NCBI GenBank assembly: GCA_001570385.1 | Contig: BBYL01000036.1 | Coordinates: 1 to 64,000, forward strand | Origin: Microtetraspora glauca | Lineage (GTDB): Bacteria > Actinomycetota > Actinomycetes > Streptosporangiales > Streptosporangiaceae | Length of the DNA: 64,000 nt | Direction: 5' to 3' | In this document: positions 10,792 to 18,854 of the stretch, piece after piece | Numbering within the stretch: the stretch's first letter is position 1 | Layout of the letters: each line of letters starts with the position of its first letter | Made by a program: the position numbers and the translations under genes | The notes under the pieces: model-generated | Told to the model about the DNA's origin: nothing | Database searches by the model: none | Seen by the model: the letters and a program-made list of their open reading frames with translations, nothing else

Positions 10792-10855
10792 GGGCACTTG
10801 GATCATCGGCCAGCCGGGAACAAGGGCACTTGGATCACCGGTCGGCCGGGAACAA
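10792..10855. repeat. Two tandem 32-bp repeats in a divergent promoter region
   Basis: Copies at 10792-10823 and 10824-10855 abut exactly and differ at 3 of 32 positions. Each starts GGGCACTTGGATCA and ends GCCGGGAACAA. They lie between the SDR start (10729) and the LLM oxidoreductase start (10884). A regulatory role is inferred only from position. Confidence 0.8.
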
Positions 10856-10883
10856 CGGTGGCCCCGGCCCGGTTCTGGCGGGC

Positions 10884-11774
10884 ATGGGTGACTATGGCAG
10901 GGAAGTCGAGTTCGGCTACTTCCTCGTTCCGAACGTCGACGACCCCCTGATCGAGACAGCGAAGACCGCCGACCGGCTCGGGCTCGACCTGCTCGGCGTG
11001 CAGGACCATCCGTACCAGAAGCGGTATGTGGACACTTGGACGCTGCTCAGCGTCATCGCCGCCGGGACCGAGCGGATCAGGGTGTTCCCCGACGTGGCCA
11101 GCCTTCCGCTGCGGCAGCCCGCCGTCCTCGCCAAGGCCGCGGCCAGCCTCGACCTCCTGAGCGGCGGGCGGGTCGAGCTCGGTCTCGGCGCCGGGGCGTT
11201 CTGGGACGCCATCGAGGCGTACGGCGGGCCCCGGCGCGCCCCGAAGGACGCCATCGGCGCCCTGGAGGAGGCCGTCTCCGTCATCAGGGCGGTGTGGAGC
11301 GCGGGCTCCAACCTGCGGGTCGACGGCGTCCATTACCGGCTCAAGGGCGCGAAGGGCGGGCCCGCCCCCGCTCATCCGATGGAGATCTGGCTGGGCGTCG
11401 GCGGACCCCGTGCCCTCGCGCTCACCGGGAGGTTGGCGGACGGCTGGCTGCCCTCGTCGAGCTGGGCTTCGCCGGAACGGCTGCCTGAGCTCAACGCCCG
11501 CATCGACGAGGCGGCCGTCGCGGCGGGACGCCGGCCTCAGGAGATCCGCAGGCTCTACAACGTCAACGGCACGATCACGGACGGCTCCTCGGAGGGGTTC
11601 CTTCACGGTCCGGCCGACCAGTGGGCGGACGAGCTGACCGACCTCGCCGTCGCCTACGGCATGGACACCTTCGTCTTCTGGGGTGAGGGTGATCAGGAGA
11701 TCCAGCTCAGAAGGTTCGCCGAGGAGGTGGTGCCCGCCGTACGGGAGCGGGTCGCGCTCGAACGCGGCGAGTGA
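10884..11774 (+). CDS. LLM-class flavin-dependent oxidoreductase (luciferase-like)
   Basis: A TIM-barrel monooxygenase or F420/FMN-dependent reductase of 296 residues. The family is recognised from VEFGYFLVPN at the N-terminus, the loop DVASLPLRQPAVLAKAAASL and the LSGGRVELGLGAG segment (about residues 90-105). The F420 versus FMN choice and the substrate are unknown. ATG 10884 has only a weak ribosome-binding site (GGCGGG). The open frame continues upstream but that part is antisense to the SDR and lacks homology. Confidence 0.88.
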   Translation: MGDYGREVEFGYFLVPNVDDPLIETAKTADRLGLDLLGVQDHPYQKRYVDTWTLLSVIAAGTERIRVFPDVASLPLRQPAVLAKAAASLDLLSGGRVELGLGAGAFWDAIEAYGGPRRAPKDAIGALEEAVSVIRAVWSAGSNLRVDGVHYRLKGAKGGPAPAHPMEIWLGVGGPRALALTGRLADGWLPSSSWASPERLPELNARIDEAAVAAGRRPQEIRRLYNVNGTITDGSSEGFLHGPADQWADELTDLAVAYGMDTFVFWGEGDQEIQLRRFAEEVVPAVRERVALERGE

Positions 11775-11868
11775 TCACGCGGCTTCACCGTCATCTGGCA
11801 AACGGCTGAAATGCGGCGGATCTTCTCTTTACGATTCGGGGACATCTTCTGCCTCCCCGGAGAACGGA

Positions 11869-13602
11869 TTGAACCGCAACTGCCTAATCAAGGACCCCTC
11901 CCAGGAGAACCAGTCCGCGTGGCGCCGGAGCAGTGCGGTCTCGGCGAACGAGCGGCTGACCTTCCTGAACGAGGCCAGCCGCCGGATCGGCACCACGCTG
12001 GATCTCGCGGAGACGAGCCGCGAGCTCATGGACGTCACCGTTCCGCGCTTCGCCGACACCGCGGAGATCCTGATCCAGGACCGGCTGGTCGTCGACGGTG
12101 AGTTCCCGTCCCGGCCGCTTGACGACACGGCGCTGGTACGGCGGGTGGCCCTCGGCGTGGCCGACGACGATCCGCACGAGTGGGTACGGGCGATCCCGCT
12201 CGACGAGGTGACGGTCTATCACCCGACACTTCCCCAGGCCCAGTGCATGGCGACCGGCAAGCCGCTCATGTACCCCCAGCTGGATCCCGACACGGCGCGG
12301 CTGATCGGGCTCGGCTTCGGCCGCGAGACGCTCATCGCGAAGCTCCTCATCGGTGCCTCCTTCCTCGCCGTCCCGCTGAGCGCGCGCGGCCGGGTGCTGG
12401 GATGCGCGGTCTTCACCCGGCGGCCGGGCGGCCCCGCGTTCGAGGAGCAGGACGTCGCCGTGGCCGAGGAACTCGCCGCGCGTACGGCCGTCTGCATCGA
12501 CAACGCCCGCCTGTACACGCGCGAGCGCCGCACCGCGCTGACGCTGCAGAGCAGCCTCCTGCCCGCCGACCTGCCCCAGCCGCTCGGCATGGAGATCGCC
12601 TCCAGGTATCTCCCCGCCAGCGACCTCATGGGGGTGGGCGGCGACTGGTACGACGTGATCCAGCTGCCCGGATGCCGTTCCGCCCTGGTCGTGGGCGACG
12701 TCATGGGGCACGGCACCAGGGCCGCCGCGACCATGGGCCAGCTCCGCACGGCCGCTCGCACGCTGGCCAGCCTCGACCTCTCTCCCGACGAGGTCCTCTT
12801 CCGGCTCAACCTGATGAGCCAGGACCTCGACCCGACGCAGATCGCCACCTGTGTGTACGCGGTGTACGACCCGATCACGCGGAACTGCTCGATCGCCAGG
12901 GCCGGGCACGTGCCTCCCGTCCTGATCCATCCGGACCGTTCCACCGAGATCATCGAGATGTCCCCGGGCCTGCCGCTCGGCATCGGCAGCGAGCCGCTGG
13001 AGACGCGTGAGCTGACGCTCCCGGCCGGCAGCGTCCTCGCTCTCTACACCGACGGACTGGTGGAGAGCAGGCGCAGGGACATCGACGCGGGGATCATGGC
13101 GTTGCGCCACCTGCTCGCGGGGCCGCTCCAGGACCTCGAGGACATGTGCGACGTGACGATCAACAGCCAGCGTCCCGGGCACGAGCGTGACGACATCGCC
13201 CTGCTGCTGGCCCGGGTACGCGATCTCGACCCCGACGAGATGGCGTCCTTCCCGCTGTCCGACGATCCCCGGTTCGTCCGCACCGCCCGCAGGTTCGTAC
13301 GGAGCACGCTCGCGGCGTGGGGGCTCGCGAGCCTCGCGGACACCACCGAACTGATCGTCAGCGAGATGGTGACCAACGCGCTCAAGCACGGCTGGCCCCC
13401 GATCGAGCTGCGTCTGCTGCGCGGCCGGACGCTGGTGTGCGAGGTCTCGGACGGCTCTTCCACGGCCCCCGCGCCGCGCTCCCCCTCACCGGACGACGAC
13501 ACCGGGCGCGGCCTGCTGCTGATCAAGCGGTTCGCCTACCGGTGGGGAACCCGCCCGACGCCGCAGGGAAAGATCGTCTGGGTCGAGCAGCACCTCCCCT
13601 GA
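11869..13602 (+). CDS. GAF / SpoIIE-type PP2C phosphatase / HATPase fusion protein
   Basis: A three-domain regulator of about 577 residues: a GAF-like sensor (about 20-210), a PP2C-type SpoIIE phosphatase (about 215-440; metal-binding motifs GGDWYDV, VGDVMGHG and YTDGLVE), and a C-terminal RsbW-like HATPase (about 455-575; SEMVTNALKHG and GRGLLLIKRF). It thus combines the phosphatase and kinase arms of a partner-switching pathway controlling a sigma factor. No anti-sigma antagonist is adjacent. TTG 11869 is chosen because GGAGAACGG precedes it; no ATG or GTG lies in frame nearby, so the start is uncertain. Confidence 0.88.
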   Translation: MNRNCLIKDPSQENQSAWRRSSAVSANERLTFLNEASRRIGTTLDLAETSRELMDVTVPRFADTAEILIQDRLVVDGEFPSRPLDDTALVRRVALGVADDDPHEWVRAIPLDEVTVYHPTLPQAQCMATGKPLMYPQLDPDTARLIGLGFGRETLIAKLLIGASFLAVPLSARGRVLGCAVFTRRPGGPAFEEQDVAVAEELAARTAVCIDNARLYTRERRTALTLQSSLLPADLPQPLGMEIASRYLPASDLMGVGGDWYDVIQLPGCRSALVVGDVMGHGTRAAATMGQLRTAARTLASLDLSPDEVLFRLNLMSQDLDPTQIATCVYAVYDPITRNCSIARAGHVPPVLIHPDRSTEIIEMSPGLPLGIGSEPLETRELTLPAGSVLALYTDGLVESRRRDIDAGIMALRHLLAGPLQDLEDMCDVTINSQRPGHERDDIALLLARVRDLDPDEMASFPLSDDPRFVRTARRFVRSTLAAWGLASLADTTELIVSEMVTNALKHGWPPIELRLLRGRTLVCEVSDGSSTAPAPRSPSPDDDTGRGLLLIKRFAYRWGTRPTPQGKIVWVEQHLP

Positions 13603-13695
13603 GCCGCTTTCTTGACCCGCCCTTTCCCGGTTCGGCGCGATCCCGGGGGTATTTTCCCCGGAAGACACCTGCCGTACGGGACGGGGAGCAGTGGG

Positions 13696-14391
13696 GTGAG
13701 CGACGCGGGCGAGCACACCGAGCAGCTCCGTCCGCGCGGGCAGGTCGCGGCGTCGCACCGGCCGTGCCGTCATTTCGCGTCCGCGGTCGCGATCATCCTC
13801 ATCGCGCTGGGCTGCGGGCTCGCGCCGGTCGCCCTGGTGGCCGTGTGGACGGCGAGCGAGGTGTGGAGCGTCGACGAGGCGGCCGCCGCGCTCGAACAGC
13901 GGGGCCTTCCGATGGATGTCGACGTGAAGCTGGCCCACGTCCGGAGCCTGGTCGATGAGAAGATGCCGCGGCTGTCTCGCAGCGCTGTCTATCAGGGCCT
14001 GTGGATCGATGCCGGCAGGGTGGCGCGCAAGGGGCTGCGGGCGATCACTTCCGGCCGGTTCGCCTACACCTCGGTCGGCTGGATCATCCCCGTGGCTTCG
14101 GGGGCGTCGCTCGCCGCGGGGTTCCTCCTGGCGCGCAGCCGCCGCCGGGCCGCGCTGGGCGCGGGGCTGGGCGTCGCCGTCTGCACCCTCGCGCTCGCGG
14201 CGGTCTTCTCCGTGGCCAGGAGCCTCTACATGAGCACAGTCGCGTCGCACGGGCTCGATCTGGTCGCCGCCGAGCAGTACTTCGACACCATGACGCGGTT
14301 CCCCGACATCGGGCTGCGCGGCCTCATGGTCCTGGGCCTGCTGACGGCCGCCGCCGCCGACTTCCGCCCGTGTCGTCGCCGCGCGGCGTGA
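13696..14391 (+). CDS. Four-helix membrane protein of unknown function
   Basis: 231 residues from GTG 13696, with GGGGAG 8 bases upstream. Four hydrophobic segments are visible at about residues 28-52, 130-152, 156-183 and 205-222. A hydrophilic loop of about 75 residues lies between the first two (DEAAAALEQRGLPMDVD...), probably extracellular. I do not recognise the family. It follows the phosphatase by 93 bases and may be co-transcribed. Confidence 0.7.
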   Translation: MSDAGEHTEQLRPRGQVAASHRPCRHFASAVAIILIALGCGLAPVALVAVWTASEVWSVDEAAAALEQRGLPMDVDVKLAHVRSLVDEKMPRLSRSAVYQGLWIDAGRVARKGLRAITSGRFAYTSVGWIIPVASGASLAAGFLLARSRRRAALGAGLGVAVCTLALAAVFSVARSLYMSTVASHGLDLVAAEQYFDTMTRFPDIGLRGLMVLGLLTAAAADFRPCRRRAA

Positions 14392-14478
14392 CCGGCAGGA
14401 GGAGGGCTACCGGCAGGCCGGAGTGACAGGAGGTCACCGGCACGTGCCCGCCGGAGCCGACCAGCAGACGCTGCTCCT

Positions 14479-14500
14479 CGCCGCCCACCTGTGGGCGGCG
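14479..14500 (-). terminator. Perfect GC hairpin between two convergent genes
   Basis: CGCCGCCCAC (14479-14488) and GTGGGCGGCG (14491-14500) form a perfect 10-bp inverted repeat with a 2-base centre. It lies 8 bases past the stop of the tiny minus-strand gene and 88 bases past the plus-strand membrane protein, so it may terminate both. Confidence 0.55.
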
Positions 14501-14508
14501 CCGGTCGG

Positions 14509-14586
14509 CTAACGCCCGGTGGGCCGCTTGCCGTGGTTCGCCTGCTTCTTCTTCCGTGCCTTCGACTTGCGCGCTCTCTTGCCCAT
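14509..14586 (-). CDS. Ribosomal protein bL37-like, 25 residues
   Basis: The 78-base frame encodes a 25-residue, extremely basic peptide that begins MGKRARKSKARKKK and continues QANHGKRP before the end. The pattern K/R-rich stretch followed by ANHGKRP matches the short actinobacterial large-subunit protein bL37 first seen in mycobacterial ribosome structures (family knowledge). AAAGG lies upstream of the ATG. It is monocistronic, followed by a strong hairpin. The resemblance is from memory, not a search. Confidence 0.72.
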   Translation of the reverse strand: MGKRARKSKARKKKQANHGKRPTGR

Positions 14587-14681
14587 GCGGAACCGCCTTT
14601 CGTCGTACGGCTAGCGCCCCCACTCTTCATCACCACACCAGGTGCCGTATAGCGCGCCACTCATATCACCATGATTCAACA

Positions 14682-14709
14682 TTGACGCCCGCTCCATGTG
14701 GCATAATTT
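14682..14709 (+). promoter_or_regulatory. Promoter of the DeoR-galT unit
   Basis: TTGACG (14682-14687), a 16-base spacer and TAATTT (14704-14709) lie in an AT-rich patch 27 bases before the DeoR start. Overlapping it are TCAACATTGA and two TGTTG direct repeats (14710-14725), possible autoregulatory operator elements. Confidence 0.5.
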
Positions 14710-14735
14710 GTTGGAATCTGTTGATTGGAGCGGTG

Positions 14736-15539
14736 ATGCTTGCCCAGCTACGGCAGCAGGCGATTCTTGAGCGGGTCCGCAGGACCGGCGGCGTACGCGT
14801 CGCCGAGCTGGTGCGGGATCTCGGCGTCTCCGACATGACCATACGCCGAGATCTGGAGGCCCTCGCGGACCGCGGACTGGTCGAGAAGGTCCACGGAGGC
14901 GCGACGATCGTCGGCGCGGGATCGACGGAGGAACCCGGGTTCACCGCCAAGTCGGCCCGTCAGCAGGCCGAGAAGGAGGCCATCGCCCGCCACGCCGCGC
15001 GTCTCGTCCGGCCGGGCAGCTCGGTGGCCCTGTCGGCCGGAACCACCACGTGGACCTTCGCGCACCATCTGACCGACGTGCCCGAACTGACCGTCATCAC
15101 CAACTCGCTCAAGGTCGCGGACGTGTTCCACCGCGCCGGGCGGCCCGACCAGACCGTGGTGCTGGTCGGCGGCGTACGCACCCCTTCCGACGCGCTGGTC
15201 GGGCCGGTCGCGGTCGCGGCGATCCGCTCGATGAACGTCGACATGCTGATCCTCGGCGTCCACGGGATGAGCGTGAAGGCCGGGTTCACCACGCCCAACC
15301 TGCTGGAGGCCGAGACCGACCGCGAGCTGGTCGGGGCCGCCCAGCGCCTCGTCGTCCTGGCCGACCACACCAAGTGGGGCACGATCGGCATCAGCACGAT
15401 CGCCCGCCTGGAGCAGGCCGACGTCGTGGTCAGCGACACCGGCCTGTCCGGCGAGGCCCGCGCGGCGCTGTCGGAGCACGTGGGCGAGCTGGTGCTGGCG
15501 GATCCCGGCGCCGACGAGCGGGAGGCACCGGCCCCGTGA
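14736..15539 (+). CDS. DeoR/GlpR-family sugar-responsive repressor
   Basis: An N-terminal DeoR winged helix-turn-helix (about residues 5-60; RVAELVRDLGVSDMTIRRDLEAL is the signature) is followed by a sugar-phosphate sensor domain (about 75-235; SAGTTTW, TNSLKVA, ADHTKWG). ATG 14736 has TTGGAG upstream; length 267. The galT start overlaps its stop (GTGA), so it is probably the local repressor of galactose catabolism responding to a sugar phosphate (inference). Confidence 0.92.
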   Translation: MLAQLRQQAILERVRRTGGVRVAELVRDLGVSDMTIRRDLEALADRGLVEKVHGGATIVGAGSTEEPGFTAKSARQQAEKEAIARHAARLVRPGSSVALSAGTTTWTFAHHLTDVPELTVITNSLKVADVFHRAGRPDQTVVLVGGVRTPSDALVGPVAVAAIRSMNVDMLILGVHGMSVKAGFTTPNLLEAETDRELVGAAQRLVVLADHTKWGTIGISTIARLEQADVVVSDTGLSGEARAALSEHVGELVLADPGADEREAPAP

Positions 15540-16627
15540 AGCGCACGATCACCCACCTCGCCGACGGTCGGGAGCTGTTCTACTACGACCGGCGGGACGA
15601 CGCGGACCGCGGCGCTGTCGATCCGCGCGAACTACCCCCGCGTCCACGCGCCTCGCAGATGCGCTACGACCCGCTGATGGACGAATGGATCACCATCGCG
15701 GGGCACCGCCAGACCCGGACGCACCTGCCCTCCCCCGACGAGTGCCCGCTGTGTCCGGCCCATCCCGGTTCGGAGATCCCCTCCGACTACGACGTCGCGG
15801 TCTTCGAGAACCGCTTCCCCTCGTTCAGCTTCTCAGGGGACGGTTCCACGGGGGGCGACCCCTTGGGAGGCGGCTTCGCCGATCCCGGCGGGTTGAGCGC
15901 GGCGCGGCCCGGGGTCGGGCGGTGCGAGGTGGTCTGCTTCACGTCCGACCACGACGCGTCCTTCGGCTCGCTGAGCGCGGCGCAGGTCGAACTCGTCATG
16001 GAGGCATGGGCCGACCGCACCGCCGAGCTGTCCGCCCTTCCGGGCGTCGAGCAGGTCTTCTGCTTCGAGAACAGGGGCGCGGAGATCGGCATCACCCTCC
16101 CCCATCCTCACGGCCAGATCTACGCCTATCCGTACGTCACCCCGCGTACCCGCCACATGCTCGGCGTCGCCTCGCGGCACAGGGGCGGGAACCTCTTCGC
16201 CGACGTGCTGGCCGCCGAGCGGACGGGTCCCCGCGTCGTGGCGTCCAATGAGCACTGGACGGCGTTCGTCCCGGCCGCCGCCCGCTATCCGTTCGAAATC
16301 CACGTCTACCCGCACCGGCGGGTGCCTGACCTGCCCGCGCTGGACCCGGACCAGCGCGCCGCGTTCGGGCCGCTCTACACCGGGGTGCTGCGCCGGCTCG
16401 ACGCGCTGTTCGGCGTGGCCATGCCGTACGTCGCGGCCTGGCATCAGGCTCCGGTGACCTATCGGCGCGATCTCGCCTACCTCCACCTCCAGCTGTTCAG
16501 CATCCGGAGGGCGCCGGACAAGCTCAAGTACCTGGCCGGATCGGAGTCCGCGATGGGGGCGTTCGTCAACGACGTGGCCCCCGAGGACGCCGCCCGGATG
16601 TTGCGTGAATATCCGATAACGAGTTGA
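15536..16627 (+). CDS. galT: Galactose-1-phosphate uridylyltransferase
   Basis: Leloir-pathway enzyme swapping UMP between UDP-glucose and galactose-1-phosphate. The HIT-like active-site loop is LPHPHGQ (about residue 185), with the nucleophile His in the HPH pair, and CPLCP near residue 71 supplies zinc ligands. GTG 15536 overlaps the DeoR stop by 4 bases; length 363 is normal. galE and galK, often next to galT in actinobacteria, are not in this window. Confidence 0.94.
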   Translation: MKRTITHLADGRELFYYDRRDDADRGAVDPRELPPRPRASQMRYDPLMDEWITIAGHRQTRTHLPSPDECPLCPAHPGSEIPSDYDVAVFENRFPSFSFSGDGSTGGDPLGGGFADPGGLSAARPGVGRCEVVCFTSDHDASFGSLSAAQVELVMEAWADRTAELSALPGVEQVFCFENRGAEIGITLPHPHGQIYAYPYVTPRTRHMLGVASRHRGGNLFADVLAAERTGPRVVASNEHWTAFVPAAARYPFEIHVYPHRRVPDLPALDPDQRAAFGPLYTGVLRRLDALFGVAMPYVAAWHQAPVTYRRDLAYLHLQLFSIRRAPDKLKYLAGSESAMGAFVNDVAPEDAARMLREYPITS

Positions 16628-16684
16628 TCACTACTGGATTGCAACTTTGAGTAGCAATGATCCGGGCTTTACCACTACTATCCA

Positions 16685-16866
16685 TCGCACCGGCTGCCAC
16701 AGCCGGTGCGCCTAATCCCGGGCGCCTCGCCCGGGAGCCGGGGACCCACGACGTTGTGGCGATCCATCCCCCGTTTCCGGGAACGGTCGCCGTGCACCTG
16801 GGGTGAAGGCACGCCAGTGCCAGGGCTCCTCCAGCCCGAACCCGTCAGCTAACCCGGTCGGCAGAT
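16685..16866 (+). promoter_or_regulatory. Cyclic di-AMP riboswitch (ydaO-yuaA class)
   Basis: The conserved core is easy to read: AGCCGGGGACCCA near 16736-16748, GGGGTGAA near 16800, then AGGGCT, CCCGAACCCGTCAGCTAACC and GGTCGGC up to 16862. Two strong leading hairpins (16687-16709 and 16718-16736) are present. In actinobacteria this class sits upstream of cell-wall hydrolase genes and turns them off when c-di-AMP is high. The coding region starts about 20 bases after the aptamer, so control may act on both termination and the ribosome-binding site. Confidence 0.92.
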
Positions 16867-16881
16867 GGAGAGGAGTGGGCT

Positions 16882-17826
16882 CTGCCCCGCGCGTTTCCGG
16901 CGGCCGCCGCGGCTCTGGCCGCGGCTGCCCTCGTCTTCGGTACGGCCTCAGGGGCTCACGCCGCTCCCAAGCCGAGCGAGAGCCAGCTCAGGAAGCAACT
17001 CGCCGAGCTGCGCACGAAGGTCGACAAGCTGATCGCCGACTACAACGCCAAGCGGGTCGAGCTCGCCAAAGCGCAGGAGTCCGAGAAAGCGGCCAAGGAG
17101 CGGCTGGCCAAGGCGGAATCCGACTTCGAGGCGGCCAGGCAGCAGATGATCAGCATCGCCGGCGTGCGTTATCAGACGCATGACCTGGGCCTGCTCGGCA
17201 CTGACCTGCGGAACTCCGCCGTACTGACCCAGATCCAGGACGAGCAGGCCGTACTGGTCTCGCAGGTCGCCGCGCTCACGAAGGAGCGCAAGGCCGCAGC
17301 CGACGCGGCGGCGGCCCTGATCGAGCAGATCAAGACGCGGTCGCAGGAGGTCGCCGGGCAGCGCAAGGCCGCCGAGAACCTGATCGACGACATCAAGAAG
17401 AAGCTCGACCAGCTCATCCCGATCGCGCCCGGGAAGCTCGCCGGCGGCGGCTGGGCCCCGGAACTCCCCTCCGGCGGCGACAACATCACGCCCCGGACCC
17501 GCCTGATGAAGGCGGAGGTCGGTAAGCACTTCGATCTGCGCTACACCGTCGGCTGCTACCGCGTGGACACCTCGGGCGAGCACCCGCTCGGCCGGGCCTG
17601 TGACTTCATGATGAGCTCGGGCGGCTCCATGCCGAGCCCGGGCATGAAGGCCCTCGGCGACAGCCTCGCCGTCTGGGCCATCAAGAACGGTTCCAAGCTG
17701 GGTGTGAAGTACGTGATCTGGCAGCAACGGATCTACAACCTCGGCAGCCCCGGGTGGCGCACCATGTCCGATCGCGGCGGTATCACCGCGAACCACTACG
17801 ACCACGTCCACATCTCGATGTACTAG
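16882..17826 (+). CDS. Secreted coiled-coil peptidoglycan hydrolase-like protein, apparent CTG start
   Basis: Sequence shows a signal peptide (about residues 1-28, cleavage after GAHA), a long coiled coil (about 30-160) and a C-terminal domain with HPLGRACDF and HYDHVH. These resemble zinc-peptidase ligand patterns of M15/ARB-07466-like wall enzymes. The frame is open from 16807 but holds no ATG, GTG or TTG before 17146, which would delete the signal peptide and half the coiled coil. CTG 16882 lies 6 bases after AGGAG and starts the signal peptide exactly. The c-di-AMP riboswitch directly upstream supports a wall-remodelling role. The activity is inferred. Confidence 0.82.
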   Translation: MPRAFPAAAAALAAAALVFGTASGAHAAPKPSESQLRKQLAELRTKVDKLIADYNAKRVELAKAQESEKAAKERLAKAESDFEAARQQMISIAGVRYQTHDLGLLGTDLRNSAVLTQIQDEQAVLVSQVAALTKERKAAADAAAALIEQIKTRSQEVAGQRKAAENLIDDIKKKLDQLIPIAPGKLAGGGWAPELPSGGDNITPRTRLMKAEVGKHFDLRYTVGCYRVDTSGEHPLGRACDFMMSSGGSMPSPGMKALGDSLAVWAIKNGSKLGVKYVIWQQRIYNLGSPGWRTMSDRGGITANHYDHVHISMY

Positions 17827-17894
17827 ACGCTGCCGGCGGCCCCCTCGGCTCCGCGCCGCCGCACCGGGAGTGCCGCTGAGCGGCCCGCGCCGCC

Positions 17895-18815
17895 TCAGGC
17901 GAAGAATCGCGTCAGATGCTTGACGACCGTTTCCGGTTGTTCTTCGGGGATGTAGTGGCCACTGCCCGGAACTTCGACCACCTCGACGTCGGTCCCCTTG
18001 TTCGCGAGCACCTGCCGCAGCAGCTGATAGCCTCCCTCCCCGCCTCCCATGGCCAAGATCGGCACGGTCACCGGACCATACGTCTTCTCATCCGCGATGT
18101 CCTGCCCGAAGGCCCGGTACCAGGCATTGCCGGCCCGGATCGCGTCCACGGTGGAGTAGGCGTGGGCGTAGACGTCGCGGTCGCGGTCGCTGATGGCGCC
18201 GGGATCGTCGATCAAGTAGTCGCACATCCAGTCGATCAGGTGGCGTGACCGGCCGGCGAGCAGGCGTTCAGGCAGGCCGGGAACCTGATTGAACGCGAAC
18301 CACCACAGGAAACGTCCGGGACCCGCATGGATGTCGCCGTCGATCTGCTGACGCCCGGGGCGCGGCAGCAGGGAATAGTCGTAGAACCGGTCGTCAGGGT
18401 GAGCGATGTCCAGCAGCGCGATCCGCCGCGTGCTCGCGGGATGATTGGCCGCGAAGGCGTAGGCGACCATCCCGCCGATGTCGTGCCCGGCGATGTTGAC
18501 GGCATCGTGGCCGAGATGGCGCATCAGCGCGTGGATGTCGCCCGCCATCGTCTTCTTGTCATAGCCGGAGGTGGGCTTGTCCGAGCCGCCCATCCCCCGC
18601 AAGTCAACGGCGATCACTCGATAGCGCTCCGCCAAGGGCGGCATGATCTTGCGGAACTCCCACCAGGTCTGCGGCCACCCGCCCAGCAGGACCAGCGGCT
18701 CACCCCGGCCACCGATCACATAGTGCAGGCGGATCCCGTTGACGTCGGCATGGCTGCTGACGAACCCGCCCTCCAGCGAACGGGCCAGCTCCACGTCAGA
18801 TGCTGCTTGCGACAT
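17895..18815 (-). CDS. Alpha/beta hydrolase, epoxide hydrolase/dehalogenase-like
   Basis: 306-residue alpha/beta-hydrolase. The nucleophile elbow is GHDIGG (about residue 104), so the nucleophile is Asp as in epoxide hydrolases and haloalkane dehalogenases, and the catalytic His is in GSGHYIPEEQPE. The oxyanion segment GGWPQTWWEF has Gly where most relatives have His in HGxP. ATG 18815 has GGAG upstream. It follows the LLM oxidoreductase gene by 39 bases and is probably co-transcribed, suggesting joint breakdown of a small organic compound (inference). Confidence 0.87.
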   Translation of the reverse strand: MSQAASDVELARSLEGGFVSSHADVNGIRLHYVIGGRGEPLVLLGGWPQTWWEFRKIMPPLAERYRVIAVDLRGMGGSDKPTSGYDKKTMAGDIHALMRHLGHDAVNIAGHDIGGMVAYAFAANHPASTRRIALLDIAHPDDRFYDYSLLPRPGRQQIDGDIHAGPGRFLWWFAFNQVPGLPERLLAGRSRHLIDWMCDYLIDDPGAISDRDRDVYAHAYSTVDAIRAGNAWYRAFGQDIADEKTYGPVTVPILAMGGGEGGYQLLRQVLANKGTDVEVVEVPGSGHYIPEEQPETVVKHLTRFFA

Positions 18816-18854
18816 GAGATCTCCAAAGCGAACGCACAAAGGATCATGGTCACG

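Noticed and set aside
10440-10883. N-terminal extension of the LLM oxidoreductase
   Set aside because: It is antisense to the SDR gene and translates through the tandem repeat; homology starts at ATG 10884.
16803-17183. 126-codon plus-strand frame over the hydrolase 5' end
   Set aside because: Very Arg/Gly-rich and out of frame with the signal peptide and coiled coil; ends within the real gene.
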